The position numbers and the translations under genes are program-made. Source: Acidithiobacillus sp. AMEEHan (GTDB lineage: Bacteria; Pseudomonadota; Gammaproteobacteria; Acidithiobacillales; Acidithiobacillaceae). Taken from it: a stretch of DNA of 64,000 nt. This document shows positions 1-7,838 of the stretch, piece by piece. A model generated the notes under the pieces. It saw only the letters and a list, made by a program, of their open reading frames with translations. It was not told the origin of the DNA and searched no databases. The DNA lies in contig NZ_CP118747.1 of assembly GCF_030996345.1 (NCBI RefSeq), positions 1,610,001-1,674,000 on the forward strand, written 5' to 3'. Position 1 is the first letter of the stretch. The number at the start of each line of letters is the position of its first letter.

Positions 1-2
1 AA

Positions 3-2408
3 ACGAGTCGATTCATCCGTTTTTTCGATCAAATTGGTGTTAATGACGTGCCTGTGGTAGGTGGCAAAAACGCCTCCCTCGGAGAAATGTACCGCAAGCT
101 CTCGACTCAAGGGGTGCGTGTACCCAACGGCTTTGCCATTACCGCTGATGCCTATCGCTACGTGCTGGATACCGCAAACGCCTGGGGAGCATTGCACGAA
201 GCGCTTGATGACCTCAACCCGGCAGACATGCAGGATCTTGCCCGAAGGGGCAAGCGTGCGCGTGAGATCGTGTACGGCGCGACGTTACCCACAGACCTCG
301 CCGAAGAAATCATTGCTGCTTATCGTCGACTCCAAGCCGAATACGGCGAGGACGTGAGTCTGGCGGTGCGCAGTTCGGCGACTGCCGAGGATCTGCCCAC
401 TGCAAGCTTTGCTGGTCAGCAGGACACCTACCTGAATATTCGTGGCGACCAGAGCCTGCTTGACGCTTGTCGTCGTGACTTCGCCAGTCTGTTTACCGAC
501 CGCGCCATCCACTATCGAGTGGACCAGGGCTTTGACCATTTCAGGGTGGCACTGTCCATCGGTGTCATGAAAATGGTGCGCTCGGACCTGGCCGCTTCCG
601 GAGTGATGTTCTCCCTAGACACGGAGTCCGGATTCCGCGATGTGGTCTTTATCACCGGAGCCTATGGTTTAGGAGAGAACGTGGTCCAAGGCGCCGTCGA
701 TCCCGACGAATTCTATGTCCACAAACCCACGTTCACTGCAGGACATCGCGCAGTGCTCCGCCGCAGCCTGGGTGCCAAAGCAATGAAAATGGTTTTTGTC
801 GAGGGCGAAACACGGGAAACCACGCGGAACATTCCCACCCCGCAAAAGGACCGCGAGCGCTTTTGCCTCTCGGACGCAGACATTTTGGAATTGGCCGATG
901 CGGCGATCAAAATCGAGCAGCACTATGGCCATCCGATGGATATGGAGTGGGCCAAGGACGGGATCGACGACAGGATCTACGTCGTCCAGGCACGACCAGA
1001 AACAGTGGCCTCACAACGTCGTGCCACGACAATTGAAAGTTATGTCATGGATGGAAAGGCAGAGGTACTCACTAGTGGCCGCTCGGTCGGTGAGAAAATC
1101 GCCAGTGGACGGGCGCGAGTCGTTACCAGCGTAGCGCATCTGTCCGAATTCAAGCCCGGAGAAGTTCTTATTGCCGATACCACCACACCGGACTGGGAAC
1201 CGGTCATGAAAACCGCAGCAGCCATTGTCACCAATCGCGGTGGACGCACCTGCCATGCGGCAATCATCGCCCGCGAACTTGGAATCCCTGCTGTGGTGGG
1301 CGCTGGCAATGCGACCAGTACCGTAGGTGATGGCGAGAACGTTACCATTTCCTGCGCCGAAGGAGACAGCGGCAAGGTGTATCGTGGAACTATCCGGTTT
1401 CATGTAGAAAAAACAGAGGTAGGAGACATCCCACGGCCCAGAACCGGCATTATGATCAATATTGGAAATCCGGATATTGCTTTCAAGACTGCGTTTCTAC
1501 CAAATGATGGTGTTGGTTTGGCACGGATGGAGTTTATCATCAACGAATCCATCAAGGCGCACCCGATGGCGTTGTTGCATCCGGAAAAAGTACAAAATCC
1601 GGATACACGACAAGCCATCGAACATCTTCTCTCGGGATACTCGGACGGGGCCAGTTTTTTTGTGCAACGACTATCAGAAGGCATTGGAACAATTGCGGCG
1701 GCATTCTGGCCCAAGCCAGTCGTTGTGCGTATGTCGGACTTCAAATCAAACGAATATGCAAGCCTGATTGGTGGTTCCGATTTTGAGCCTGACGAATCCA
1801 ATCCGATGATTGGTTTTCGCGGCTCTTCCCGTTATGCCCATCCAGCCTACGCCGAGGGCTTCCGATTAGAATGTCTGGCAATGAAACGTGTTCGCGAGGA
1901 CATGGGGTTATCTAATGTGATTCTGATGCTACCTTTCGTGCGTCGCGTTTCTGAGGCAGATGCCGTATTAGCCAAAATGAGTGACTTTGGACTGACACGT
2001 GGGGAAAATGGACTGCAGATCTACGCAATGTGCGAGATTCCCAATAATGTCATTCTGATCGACCAGTTTGCCAAGCGTTTCGATGGGTTTTCCATTGGCT
2101 CCAACGACCTCACCCAGCTTACCCTAGGTGTGGATCGTGACAGTGAAATCGTCGCCTTCGACTACGATGAACGCGACGATGGAGTAAAAGAAATGATTCG
2201 GCTTGCCGTGGAGGGCTGCCGTCGCAACGATATACATTCTGGATTATGTGGTCAGGCGCCATCGGATTACCCTGAAATGGCCGAATTTCTGGTGCGCCTG
2301 GGTATCGACACGATGAGCTTGAACCCAGACACCGTGATTGCTACCACGCGGCACGTGCTGGAAGTGGAGGCTCAGCTACAAAAGCAATCGCGCAGCGGGC
2401 ATTCCTGA
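3..2408 (+). CDS. ppsA: Phosphoenolpyruvate synthase, 5' end cut by window edge
   Basis: Converts pyruvate and ATP to phosphoenolpyruvate, AMP and phosphate in the cytosol (gluconeogenesis, or PEP supply in autotrophs). The frame is already open at base 3, and the residues before the GTG at 48 (RFFDQIGVNDVPVVGGKNAS) match the usual PpsA N-terminus, so the real start lies a few codons outside the window and GTG 48 is not the start. The N-terminal ATP-grasp-like part leads to the swivelling domain with GGRTCHAAIIAREL, whose His (near codon 418) is the phosphorylated residue of the family. The C-terminal PEP-binding barrel ends with the usual GLCGQAPSDYPE and SLNPDTV stretches. The visible 801 codons are close to full family length (about 790). 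It ends 39 bp before a short reading frame and an IS remnant. Confidence 0.95.
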   Translation, partial: TSRFIRFFDQIGVNDVPVVGGKNASLGEMYRKLSTQGVRVPNGFAITADAYRYVLDTANAWGALHEALDDLNPADMQDLARRGKRAREIVYGATLPTDLAEEIIAAYRRLQAEYGEDVSLAVRSSATAEDLPTASFAGQQDTYLNIRGDQSLLDACRRDFASLFTDRAIHYRVDQGFDHFRVALSIGVMKMVRSDLAASGVMFSLDTESGFRDVVFITGAYGLGENVVQGAVDPDEFYVHKPTFTAGHRAVLRRSLGAKAMKMVFVEGETRETTRNIPTPQKDRERFCLSDADILELADAAIKIEQHYGHPMDMEWAKDGIDDRIYVVQARPETVASQRRATTIESYVMDGKAEVLTSGRSVGEKIASGRARVVTSVAHLSEFKPGEVLIADTTTPDWEPVMKTAAAIVTNRGGRTCHAAIIARELGIPAVVGAGNATSTVGDGENVTISCAEGDSGKVYRGTIRFHVEKTEVGDIPRPRTGIMINIGNPDIAFKTAFLPNDGVGLARMEFIINESIKAHPMALLHPEKVQNPDTRQAIEHLLSGYSDGASFFVQRLSEGIGTIAAAFWPKPVVVRMSDFKSNEYASLIGGSDFEPDESNPMIGFRGSSRYAHPAYAEGFRLECLAMKRVREDMGLSNVILMLPFVRRVSEADAVLAKMSDFGLTRGENGLQIYAMCEIPNNVILIDQFAKRFDGFSIGSNDLTQLTLGVDRDSEIVAFDYDERDDGVKEMIRLAVEGCRRNDIHSGLCGQAPSDYPEMAEFLVRLGIDTMSLNPDTVIATTRHVLEVEAQLQKQSRSGHS

Positions 2409-2447
2409 TCTTTGCATTATGCAGGTGTACAAAAAAGAGGAGAAGCA

Positions 2448-2528
2448 ATGCTTACGTCATTATCGAACATGCCTCCGAATTATTTTCAGCCAAGCGACAC
2501 TAACTCCTTGCATGCGAATAGAGGATGA
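2448..2528 (+). CDS. Short reading frame with good ribosome site, probably a truncated gene start
   Basis: A 26-codon frame (starts MLTSLSNMPPNYF) follows an AGAGGAG ribosome site at proper spacing, 39 bp after ppsA. It runs into the left edge of an IS1595-type transposase region, so I read it as the 5' tip of a gene whose remainder was replaced by IS insertion. There is no recognisable domain. It could also be chance. Confidence 0.25.
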   Translation: MLTSLSNMPPNYFQPSDTNSLHANRG

Positions 2529-2537
2529 GGGCTGAAG

Positions 2538-3229
2538 ATGAAGGCAGAAGCGATGAATCTGGTGCAGTGCCAGGAGCGCTTTGGCACAGAGGAAGCCTGC
2601 ATGGAAGCTCTGAAGCAGCAGCGCTGGCCTAACGGCTTCCAGTGCCCGAAATGTGGGCATGACCACGGCCATTGGATAGCGGATCGAAAACTCTATCAAT
2701 GCGGGCGTTGCCGCCATCAGACTTCGGTCACGGCGGGCATGCTCTTTCATTCCAGCAATGTGCCGTTGGTGCTGTGGTTTTTGGCCATCTACCTGATGGG
2801 TTGCGACAAAGGCGGGCTGTCGGCCTTGCGACTGTCCAAGCAGATTGGCGTATCCTGGATTACCGCGCATCGGATGCTGCGCAAAATGCGTCGTGCCATG
2901 GCCGATCGCGATAGCATCTATCGCTTGGGCGGTCTCGTGGAGGTAGATGATGCCTTCGTGGGCGGCCGGAGCTCCGGAGGCAAGTGTGGTCGTGGGGCAG
3001 AGGGGAAGACGCCGATTCTGGTCGCTGTAGAAAACCGTAGCAAAAAGGCTGGATTCGTTGCGATACTGGAACAACGCACCCATTTGCGGGTCTACTTTGC
3101 CGACCCTCACAGTCCTTGGCAGCGGCCCACTAACGAGAACACTAACGGGCTTCTGCGCCAGTACTTCCCCAAAGGAACCGATCTGTCGCAATACTCCCAG
3201 CAATACTGGACCAAAGTGTCCGAGGAGAT
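2538..3229 (+). pseudogene. Chimeric transposase: IS1595-type N-terminus fused to IS30-type C-terminus, cut by IS66
   Basis: The first ~176 codons are a classic IS1595 transposase: N-terminal zinc ribbon ([10 protein letters not shown] then CGRCRHQT), the LWFLAIYLM helix and the EVDDAFVGG catalytic region. Right after AGFVAI the frame switches to the C-terminal catalytic block of IS30 transposases: [23 protein letters not shown] and FPKGTDLS. The two families are unrelated at these positions, so the joint near base 3064 is a recombination or deletion scar. The frame continues in IS30 style up to the IS66 insertion at 3230 and resumes beyond it (see 5628-5699). ATG 2538 or 2553 may be the start. 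The protein lacks the rest of the IS1595 DDE core and is very probably inactive. Confidence 0.8.
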
Positions 3230-3316
3230 GTAAGCGATCGCTCCGCGGCGTTCTTTCGTTGAGGGTATTGTGTTGCCAGCATGATGGCTCCTTGGGACGC
3301 TTGGAGAAGTAAGATC

Positions 3317-3616
3317 ATGCGCAGCTCGGAAGAAAAGACGCGGTATTGGCAGGAGATGGTGACGGCACAAGAGACCAGCGGGCTGTCAACGCCGCAGTTT
3401 TGCCAAGGGCAGGGTCTGGTTCTTTCGCAATTTTACTACTGGCGGCAGCGGCTGCGGGGTGGGGCCAGCCAAAAGACGGCGGCATCTTCCAGCGTTGCCC
3501 CCTTGCCCGAGTTCCTGAAGCTGGGATTGCCAAGCGAGCGGGAGACAGGGATTTCTTCCTTGGAGATTCGTCTGGACTTGGGCGCCGGCTGCACCCTTAC
3601 CATTCGCCGCGGCTGA
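3317..3616 (+). CDS. tnpA: IS66 accessory protein TnpA, copy A
   Basis: First gene of the IS66 element, about 99 residues. The N-terminus (EKTRYWQEMVTAQETSGLS) is the helix-turn-helix-like segment of the family, followed by the FCQGQGLVLSQFYYWRQRLR motif typical of IS66 OrfA. I chose ATG 3317, which has GGAG ten bases upstream; an in-frame ATG at 3281 would add 12 residues. It ends one base before tnpB. Required with TnpB for transposition in characterised IS66 members, though the exact role is unclear. Confidence 0.85.
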   Translation: MRSSEEKTRYWQEMVTAQETSGLSTPQFCQGQGLVLSQFYYWRQRLRGGASQKTAASSSVAPLPEFLKLGLPSERETGISSLEIRLDLGAGCTLTIRRG

Positions 3617-3617
3617 G

Positions 3618-3983
3618 ATGTTTTTTCCCGAGGGGCGCATCCGGGTCTTCGTCTGCCGGGTACCGGTAGACATGCGCAAGTCTTTTGACGGGCTGTCGGC
3701 TTTGGTGCGGCAGTTCCTGGGGCAGGATCCCTTGTCTGGGCACTGTTTCGTCTTCGTGAACCGCCGCGCCACGCAGATGAAGGTGATCTACTGGGATCGC
3801 ACAGGGTATTGCCTCTGGGCCAAGCGCCTGGAGCGCGGCCAATTCTGGAGCTGGCAGCGACCTCCAGCGGGGGAGTTGGATTGGACCGGTTTGAAACTCC
3901 TGCTCGAGGGCCTCGAAGTGGCCAAAACACGCCGTCGCTATCAGCGCCAAGTCCCCGAAAAACTGGCGGAAACTGGGAGTTAG
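3618..3983 (+). CDS. tnpB: IS66 accessory protein TnpB, copy A
   Basis: A 121-residue protein of the IS66 Orf2 family. It carries the diagnostic MRKSFDGLSALVRQ segment, then DPLSGHCFVFVNRR and YWDRTGYCLWAKRLERG. It starts directly after tnpA, consistent with translational coupling. The downstream spacer to tnpC is 15 bp. The sequence is identical in the second copy, so recent spread is likely. Confidence 0.92.
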   Translation: MFFPEGRIRVFVCRVPVDMRKSFDGLSALVRQFLGQDPLSGHCFVFVNRRATQMKVIYWDRTGYCLWAKRLERGQFWSWQRPPAGELDWTGLKLLLEGLEVAKTRRRYQRQVPEKLAETGS

Positions 3984-3998
3984 CGCTATGATTCTGCA

Positions 3999-5594
3999 AT
4001 GGAAACAGAGACTTCCTCGCTCCCACGCAACTACCCCGAAGCCCTCGCCGCTTGGCAATTGCAGGTGCTCCTCAACCAGTCCCTGCGGGAAGAATTTCAG
4101 GCACAGATCCAAGGTCTTCAAGCCCAGCTGGATTGGTTTCGCCGCCAGCTCTTCGGACCCAAGAGCGAGCGCCGTCTTCCGCCTCCTCCCATAGAGCAGC
4201 TCAGTCTCGGCGAGATCTTCGAGGCGCAGGAAAAACAGCCGGTTCCTACCCGTACCGTCGCTGCCCATACCCGCACGGTGGCCAAGCGCCCCGAGGAGAA
4301 GGCAGAGAGCCTGCCCTTCTTCGACGAATCGCGCCTGCCGGTCGAAACCATCGTGCTGCCGGCTCCCGAGACCCAGGGGCTGGACCCTTCGGCCTATGAG
4401 ATCATCGACACCAAGATCAGCTATCGCTTGGCCCAAGAGCCCGCCAGCTATGTAGTTCTCAAATACGAGCGGCCCGTAGTGAAACTGCGCGACTCCGGAA
4501 AGATCACCCAGGCCCCGGCGCCTGCCGCGGTCTTGGAGGGTGGTCGGGCTGACGTCAGTCTCCTGGCGGGAATCCTGATCGACAAATTCCTCTACCATCT
4601 GCCCTTGTATCGGCAACATCAGCGCATGACCCAGCAGGGGCTGCGGGTGAGCCGCTCCTGGCTCACGGACTTGGTGCAACGCTCCATCTTCCTGCTTGCA
4701 CCGATTTATGCGGCGCAGTTCGAGAGCATTCGCCAATCGCGGGTGCTGACCATGGATGAAACCCCCATCAAGGCCGGATTGTCAGGGAAGGGCAAGATGC
4801 ACCGAGGGTATTTCTGGCCCGTCTTTGGCGATGCCCAGGAGATCTGCTTTCCCTATGCCGCCACCCGGGGCACGGTCCACATCGAAGAGCTACTCGGCAA
4901 GCTGCCGCCGGGCACCGTACTCCTGAGCGATGGCTATGCCGCCTATGCCCGGTTCCAGAAAGAGAACGAAGGGCTAGTCCATGCCCAGTGCTGGGCGCAT
5001 AGCCGCAGAGAATTCGTCAAGGCCGAGGCCCATGAGCCCGAGCGGGTGGCCGAAGCCCTCCGGCAGATCCGGGAGTTCTATCGCATCGAGGAAGAAATCC
5101 AGGAGAAACAACTCACCGGGCAGGCCAAGCGGGAATACCGCAGACGACATACCCTGCCGCTGGTGACAGCCTTCTTCCACTGGGTAGAGCAACAGCTCCA
5201 GGACATCGCCCTGCTACCGAGCAACCTCTTCACCAAGGCCTTGGCCTATGTCCATAGCCGCAAAGGTCCGCTCCAAGTCTTTCTGGAAGATCCCGACGTA
5301 CCCATAGACAGCAACCACATCGAACGACAGATCCGACCGATTCCCCTGGGCCGGAAGAACTGGCTCTTTTGCTGGACCGAGTTGGGCGCCGAGTATCTCG
5401 GGATCATCCAGAGCCTGCTCAGTACCTGCCGGCTTCAGGGGGTGGACCCGTACGACTACCTCGTCGATGTCCTGCAACGGGTGGCCACCCACCCCGCCAA
5501 GGACGTGGCGCAGCTCACCCCAAGACTCTGGAAAGAGCACTTCGCCGCCAACCCCCTGCGTTCTCCGCTGTATCACGTCCGCAAGCCCGCATAA
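3999..5594 (+). CDS. tnpC: IS66 DDE transposase TnpC, copy A
   Basis: A 531-residue transposase. The order is an N-terminal coiled coil (LLNQSLREEFQAQIQGLQAQ), a leucine-zipper and HTH region with WFRRQLFGPKSER, an internal zinc-binding-like linker and the DDE core: LTMDETPIK (first Asp), VLLSDGYAAYARF (second Asp), then SNHIERQIRPIPLGRKNWLF (Glu region). The C-terminal IS66 segment ends YHVRKPA. Full family length. It differs from copy B by one visible residue (VHSRKG here, VHGRKG there). Confidence 0.95.
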   Translation: METETSSLPRNYPEALAAWQLQVLLNQSLREEFQAQIQGLQAQLDWFRRQLFGPKSERRLPPPPIEQLSLGEIFEAQEKQPVPTRTVAAHTRTVAKRPEEKAESLPFFDESRLPVETIVLPAPETQGLDPSAYEIIDTKISYRLAQEPASYVVLKYERPVVKLRDSGKITQAPAPAAVLEGGRADVSLLAGILIDKFLYHLPLYRQHQRMTQQGLRVSRSWLTDLVQRSIFLLAPIYAAQFESIRQSRVLTMDETPIKAGLSGKGKMHRGYFWPVFGDAQEICFPYAATRGTVHIEELLGKLPPGTVLLSDGYAAYARFQKENEGLVHAQCWAHSRREFVKAEAHEPERVAEALRQIREFYRIEEEIQEKQLTGQAKREYRRRHTLPLVTAFFHWVEQQLQDIALLPSNLFTKALAYVHSRKGPLQVFLEDPDVPIDSNHIERQIRPIPLGRKNWLFCWTELGAEYLGIIQSLLSTCRLQGVDPYDYLVDVLQRVATHPAKDVAQLTPRLWKEHFAANPLRSPLYHVRKPA

Positions 5595-5627
5595 AGAACG
5601 CCGCGGGGAGACCGGTTACGAGGAGAT

Positions 5628-5699
5628 GAATAATCGCCAGCGGAAGTAATGGCACAGAAACTCAAGGAGTTAAGTAGCGGTGTTGCACTTCAAGATTGA
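5628..5699 (+). pseudogene. IS30-type transposase C-terminal remnant
   Basis: Removing the IS66 element and one copy of its duplicated target restores the upstream chimera frame as VSEEMNNRQRK followed by TAA. The NNRPRK motif is typical of IS30 transposases. After a small gap the same family's ending can be read (ATG 5649, MAQKLKELSSGVALQD, TGA 5697-5699). The middle of the IS30 C-terminus (usually TLGW-type sequence) is missing, so the gene had decayed before or after IS66 arrived. Confidence 0.6.
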
Positions 5700-5839
5700 A
5701 ATCGCCCGGCCTCCAAAGTGACTACACAGACGTGACGGCTGCTGCACTGTCGTTAAGAAACCCAATCGCCTTGTTAGATTGGCAATCTGCGAAATTATCT
5801 CCTGCTGCATCCAAACTTATGTGCAGTCTAGAGAATGGT

Positions 5840-6025
5840 TCAGACCCATTCCCTACGGTCTTCCCAGCCCTCTTTATCGATTTCGGGAATATTCTGCAAT
5901 AAAGAAACTAGAGCCTCTACTTTGGTGCCTGGTTTGGGAAGATTTCGCAGCGCCTGCGCCAACTGACGTATTTCCCGCTCTGACAAGGTCAGAGAAATAG
6001 CCTGCGCTTCTGTCTTGCATTGCAT
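5840..6025 (-). CDS. Small protein of unknown function (61 aa)
   Basis: I do not recognise the family. The ATG is preceded by GGAGATATCTT, a convincing ribosome site. The protein is soluble and mildly charged (SLTLSEREIRQLAQALRNLP), with predicted helices and no transmembrane segment. It starts 18 bp after a second small, broken gene on the same strand, so the pair may have been a two-gene unit. The scale would fit a toxin-antitoxin or plasmid-derived module, but nothing in the sequence proves that. Confidence 0.5.
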   Translation of the reverse strand: MQCKTEAQAISLTLSEREIRQLAQALRNLPKPGTKVEALVSLLQNIPEIDKEGWEDRREWV

Positions 6026-6043
6026 AAGATATCTCCATTATGA

Positions 6044-6244
6044 CTACGAACACTGCAGAAAGTATTTCGGCTGCTGAAATGTGTTATCTAAAGATAATGC
6101 TGCTTCTGCTGCAAGATAAGCTAGATCCAGTGCTGCTCTATTGCAATTTACGGCCTGCTTGAGCAGCTCGCTGCTAATGGACTCGGCATCGGCCTTGGAT
6201 AACGTAATCTGATATCCCCCTGATTATGATTTCACCATTTCCAT
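6044..6244 (-). pseudogene. Small gene with in-frame TAA at codon 7
   Basis: Behind a GGAG ribosome site, ATG 6244 opens MEMVKS, hits TAA, and then the same frame runs on uninterrupted for about 59 codons (GYQITLSKADAESISSELLK, later NRAALDLAYLAAEAALSLDN) to TAG at 6044. The Ala/Leu-rich helical character after the stop looks like real protein. Either one point mutation killed the gene or translation starts downstream at an unseen start. Family not recognised. Confidence 0.4.
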
Positions 6245-6347
6245 AGGGCACTCCTATTGCCAATATCTTGGAAAACGTATCCGTAGAGAGAATAACCGGC
6301 ATTTGTTGGACTTCTCTGTCGTGATGTTGTCCTTGCAATCCTTCTTT

Positions 6348-6635
6348 TCACCATCGAAGCAGTAGTCGGTTTTCCTGCTGCAGCAGGTGATCTCGGATCA
6401 ACAGCAGATAACGTCGATAACGCGATATCTCTGTTTCCATCAAGATTTTATGTTGGACGAGATCATCAGAACAGTCCTCTGGTAGAGCTTCGAGAACATT
6501 CTGCCATTTATCCTGCAGCACTTCATGACGATTCTCGAGCACATCAAGTACATCAAGCAATTCACTTCGTGCTTTCCCAATCATTTCCTGTTGTTGATTC
6601 ATCAGTTGTCTAATGGCCACTGCTCGTTCTCCCAT
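6348..6635 (-). CDS. Coiled-coil protein of unknown function (95 aa)
   Basis: A highly helical, Gln/Glu/Arg-rich protein (IRQLMNQQQEMIGKARSELL, later ETEISRYRRYLLLIRDHLLQ) that would form a coiled coil. It has no signal peptide or membrane span. It lies 68 bp downstream of cydB on the same strand, so it may be the last gene of the cydAB transcript. No strong ribosome site is visible before the ATG. Function unknown. Confidence 0.5.
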   Translation of the reverse strand: MGERAVAIRQLMNQQQEMIGKARSELLDVLDVLENRHEVLQDKWQNVLEALPEDCSDDLVQHKILMETEISRYRRYLLLIRDHLLQQENRLLLRW

Positions 6636-6703
6636 GTTTCAGCCGATCAGCACGGAGGCGAGGAGGGCAAAACGGTAGTGCCTGCCCCCCACGTCCTTAT
6701 TTG

Positions 6704-7789
6704 CTAATGCGCCAGATAACTTGCTTTCTTGGTATACCGACCACGGAATACCCAGATCTGGTACCAGTTATAGAGAATCATGATGGGTACAAACCCCGTC
6801 ATGAACAAGGTAAACACCGCGATAGAGTCTGCCGGGTTAGCAGCCTGCGCGATGGTCCAGGTGTTCGGGACGATGTAGGGAAACATGGTTGCCCACATGG
6901 CAAACCAGAGTAGTGCCACCACCCCTTCTCCCCAAAGCAACGCGATAAAATCTCTCTGCATCGAATGTGCCATCATCGATTTGAAGGCAGCAAAGAGCAC
7001 CACCGCCAACCAAAGGGCCCATATCCACCAGTGGGGGCCGGTCCATTTTGCTGCCGCCCAAGGGAAAATGGCATACGACCAAATTACCACCACGACAATC
7101 GCGGCTAAGGCAATATAGGAAAATAAGGTGGTCCACTTTTGCGCCTTGACATTGATTTCATCTCCCGGCTCAAAGCGGGCACACAGATAGAGGCCACCTG
7201 CAAGTCCGGCGGCGATGACTGCACCAATACCGGTAAAGAAGGAGAAGGGCGTCAAGAAGGTCAATGCATTCCCGCTATAATGCGGCACGGGTGAATTGAC
7301 AAACAACCCAGGCGCGTGTGCGGCCATAGCCGGGCCTACCTTCATGGGAAATCCCTGCAAGGTTGCACCCAGGGCCAAACCCGCACCAAATGGGGCAAGA
7401 AAACTTCCGAAGGCGAAGGCTCTGCCCCACAATCTCTTACTACCCGTCGCGTGGACATGAAACTCGAATGCCACGGCACGAGAGATGACTCCCCATAAAG
7501 CAAGCATGAGCGGGATCATGAGATAATTGAATGCCGAGCCATACACCAGGGGAAAGGCCCCAAAAAGTACGCCACCTGCTACCACCAGCCAAGTTTCGTT
7601 ACCGTCCCACATCCCGGCCATGGACGCCATGATGGCACCACGCTCTTCCTCATCACGAGAAAACAGAGCAAAAATCCCGGCACCCAAATCTGCGCCATCC
7701 AGGCCGATGTAGAAAAGGAAAATCAGGCTTAATAACAACCACCACCAAGTGGTGAGTGTGTCAGCGATTCTGCCAATATCAAACAACAT
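6704..7789 (-). CDS. cydB: Cytochrome bd ubiquinol oxidase subunit II
   Basis: Membrane subunit of the bd-type quinol oxidase that reduces O2 to water without proton pumping. I start at ATG 7789 (MLFDIGRIADTLTTWWWLLL) because AAGGAG sits nine bases upstream; the frame is open further but the extra residues have no family resemblance. About 361 residues with 8-9 membrane spans. Family hallmarks are the FYIGLDGADLGAG start, MWDGNETWLVVAGG, and the closing IMILYNWYQIWVFRGR. It follows cydA by 49 bp, with a perfect dyad between them. A 17-codon frame starting at a GTG just downstream (MGGRHYRFALLASVLIG) might be a CydX-like peptide but is too weak to list. Confidence 0.95.
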   Translation of the reverse strand: MLFDIGRIADTLTTWWWLLLSLIFLFYIGLDGADLGAGIFALFSRDEEERGAIMASMAGMWDGNETWLVVAGGVLFGAFPLVYGSAFNYLMIPLMLALWGVISRAVAFEFHVHATGSKRLWGRAFAFGSFLAPFGAGLALGATLQGFPMKVGPAMAAHAPGLFVNSPVPHYSGNALTFLTPFSFFTGIGAVIAAGLAGGLYLCARFEPGDEINVKAQKWTTLFSYIALAAIVVVVIWSYAIFPWAAAKWTGPHWWIWALWLAVVLFAAFKSMMAHSMQRDFIALLWGEGVVALLWFAMWATMFPYIVPNTWTIAQAANPADSIAVFTLFMTGFVPIMILYNWYQIWVFRGRYTKKASYLAH

Positions 7790-7808
7790 GAGTAAGCTCC
7801 TTGTGCTA

Positions 7809-7831
7809 TCCCTCGAACCAGGTTCGAGGGA
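7809..7831. promoter_or_regulatory. Perfect 11-bp dyad between cydA and cydB
   Basis: Arms TCCCTCGAACC (7809-7819) and GGTTCGAGGGA (7821-7831) with a single central base. In the transcript this folds to a tight hairpin just before the cydB ribosome site. There is no following T-run, so it is not a standard terminator. It could set the CydA:CydB ratio by stabilising or processing the mRNA, or be a protein-binding dyad. Confidence 0.6.
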
Positions 7832-7838
7832 AACGTCA

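Larger units (their letters stand above)
3230..5619 (+). mobile_element. IS66-family element, copy A (complete)
   Basis: A 2390-bp element with the three IS66 genes tnpA, tnpB and tnpC. Ends are imperfect inverted repeats of about 27 bp: GTAAGCGATCGCTCCGCGGC at the left and, on the other strand at the right, GTAACCGGTCTCCCCGCGGC, both continuing GTTCTTT. The 8-bp direct repeat gaggagat occurs at 3222-3229 and 5620-5627, the size typical of IS66. It interrupts the IS1595/IS30 chimera. A second copy lies at 54337-57223 in the opposite orientation. Confidence 0.95.

Noticed and set aside
3597-4736. 379-codon antisense open frame inside IS66 copy A (mirrored at 55717-56856)
   Set aside because: Shadow of tnpB/tnpC: it is conserved only because the two IS copies are identical, with no family motif.
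6646-6703. CydX-like 17-codon peptide after cydB (GTG start)
   Set aside because: Only one short hydrophobic run, and it lacks the usual CydX Trp-rich start. Not strong enough to list.
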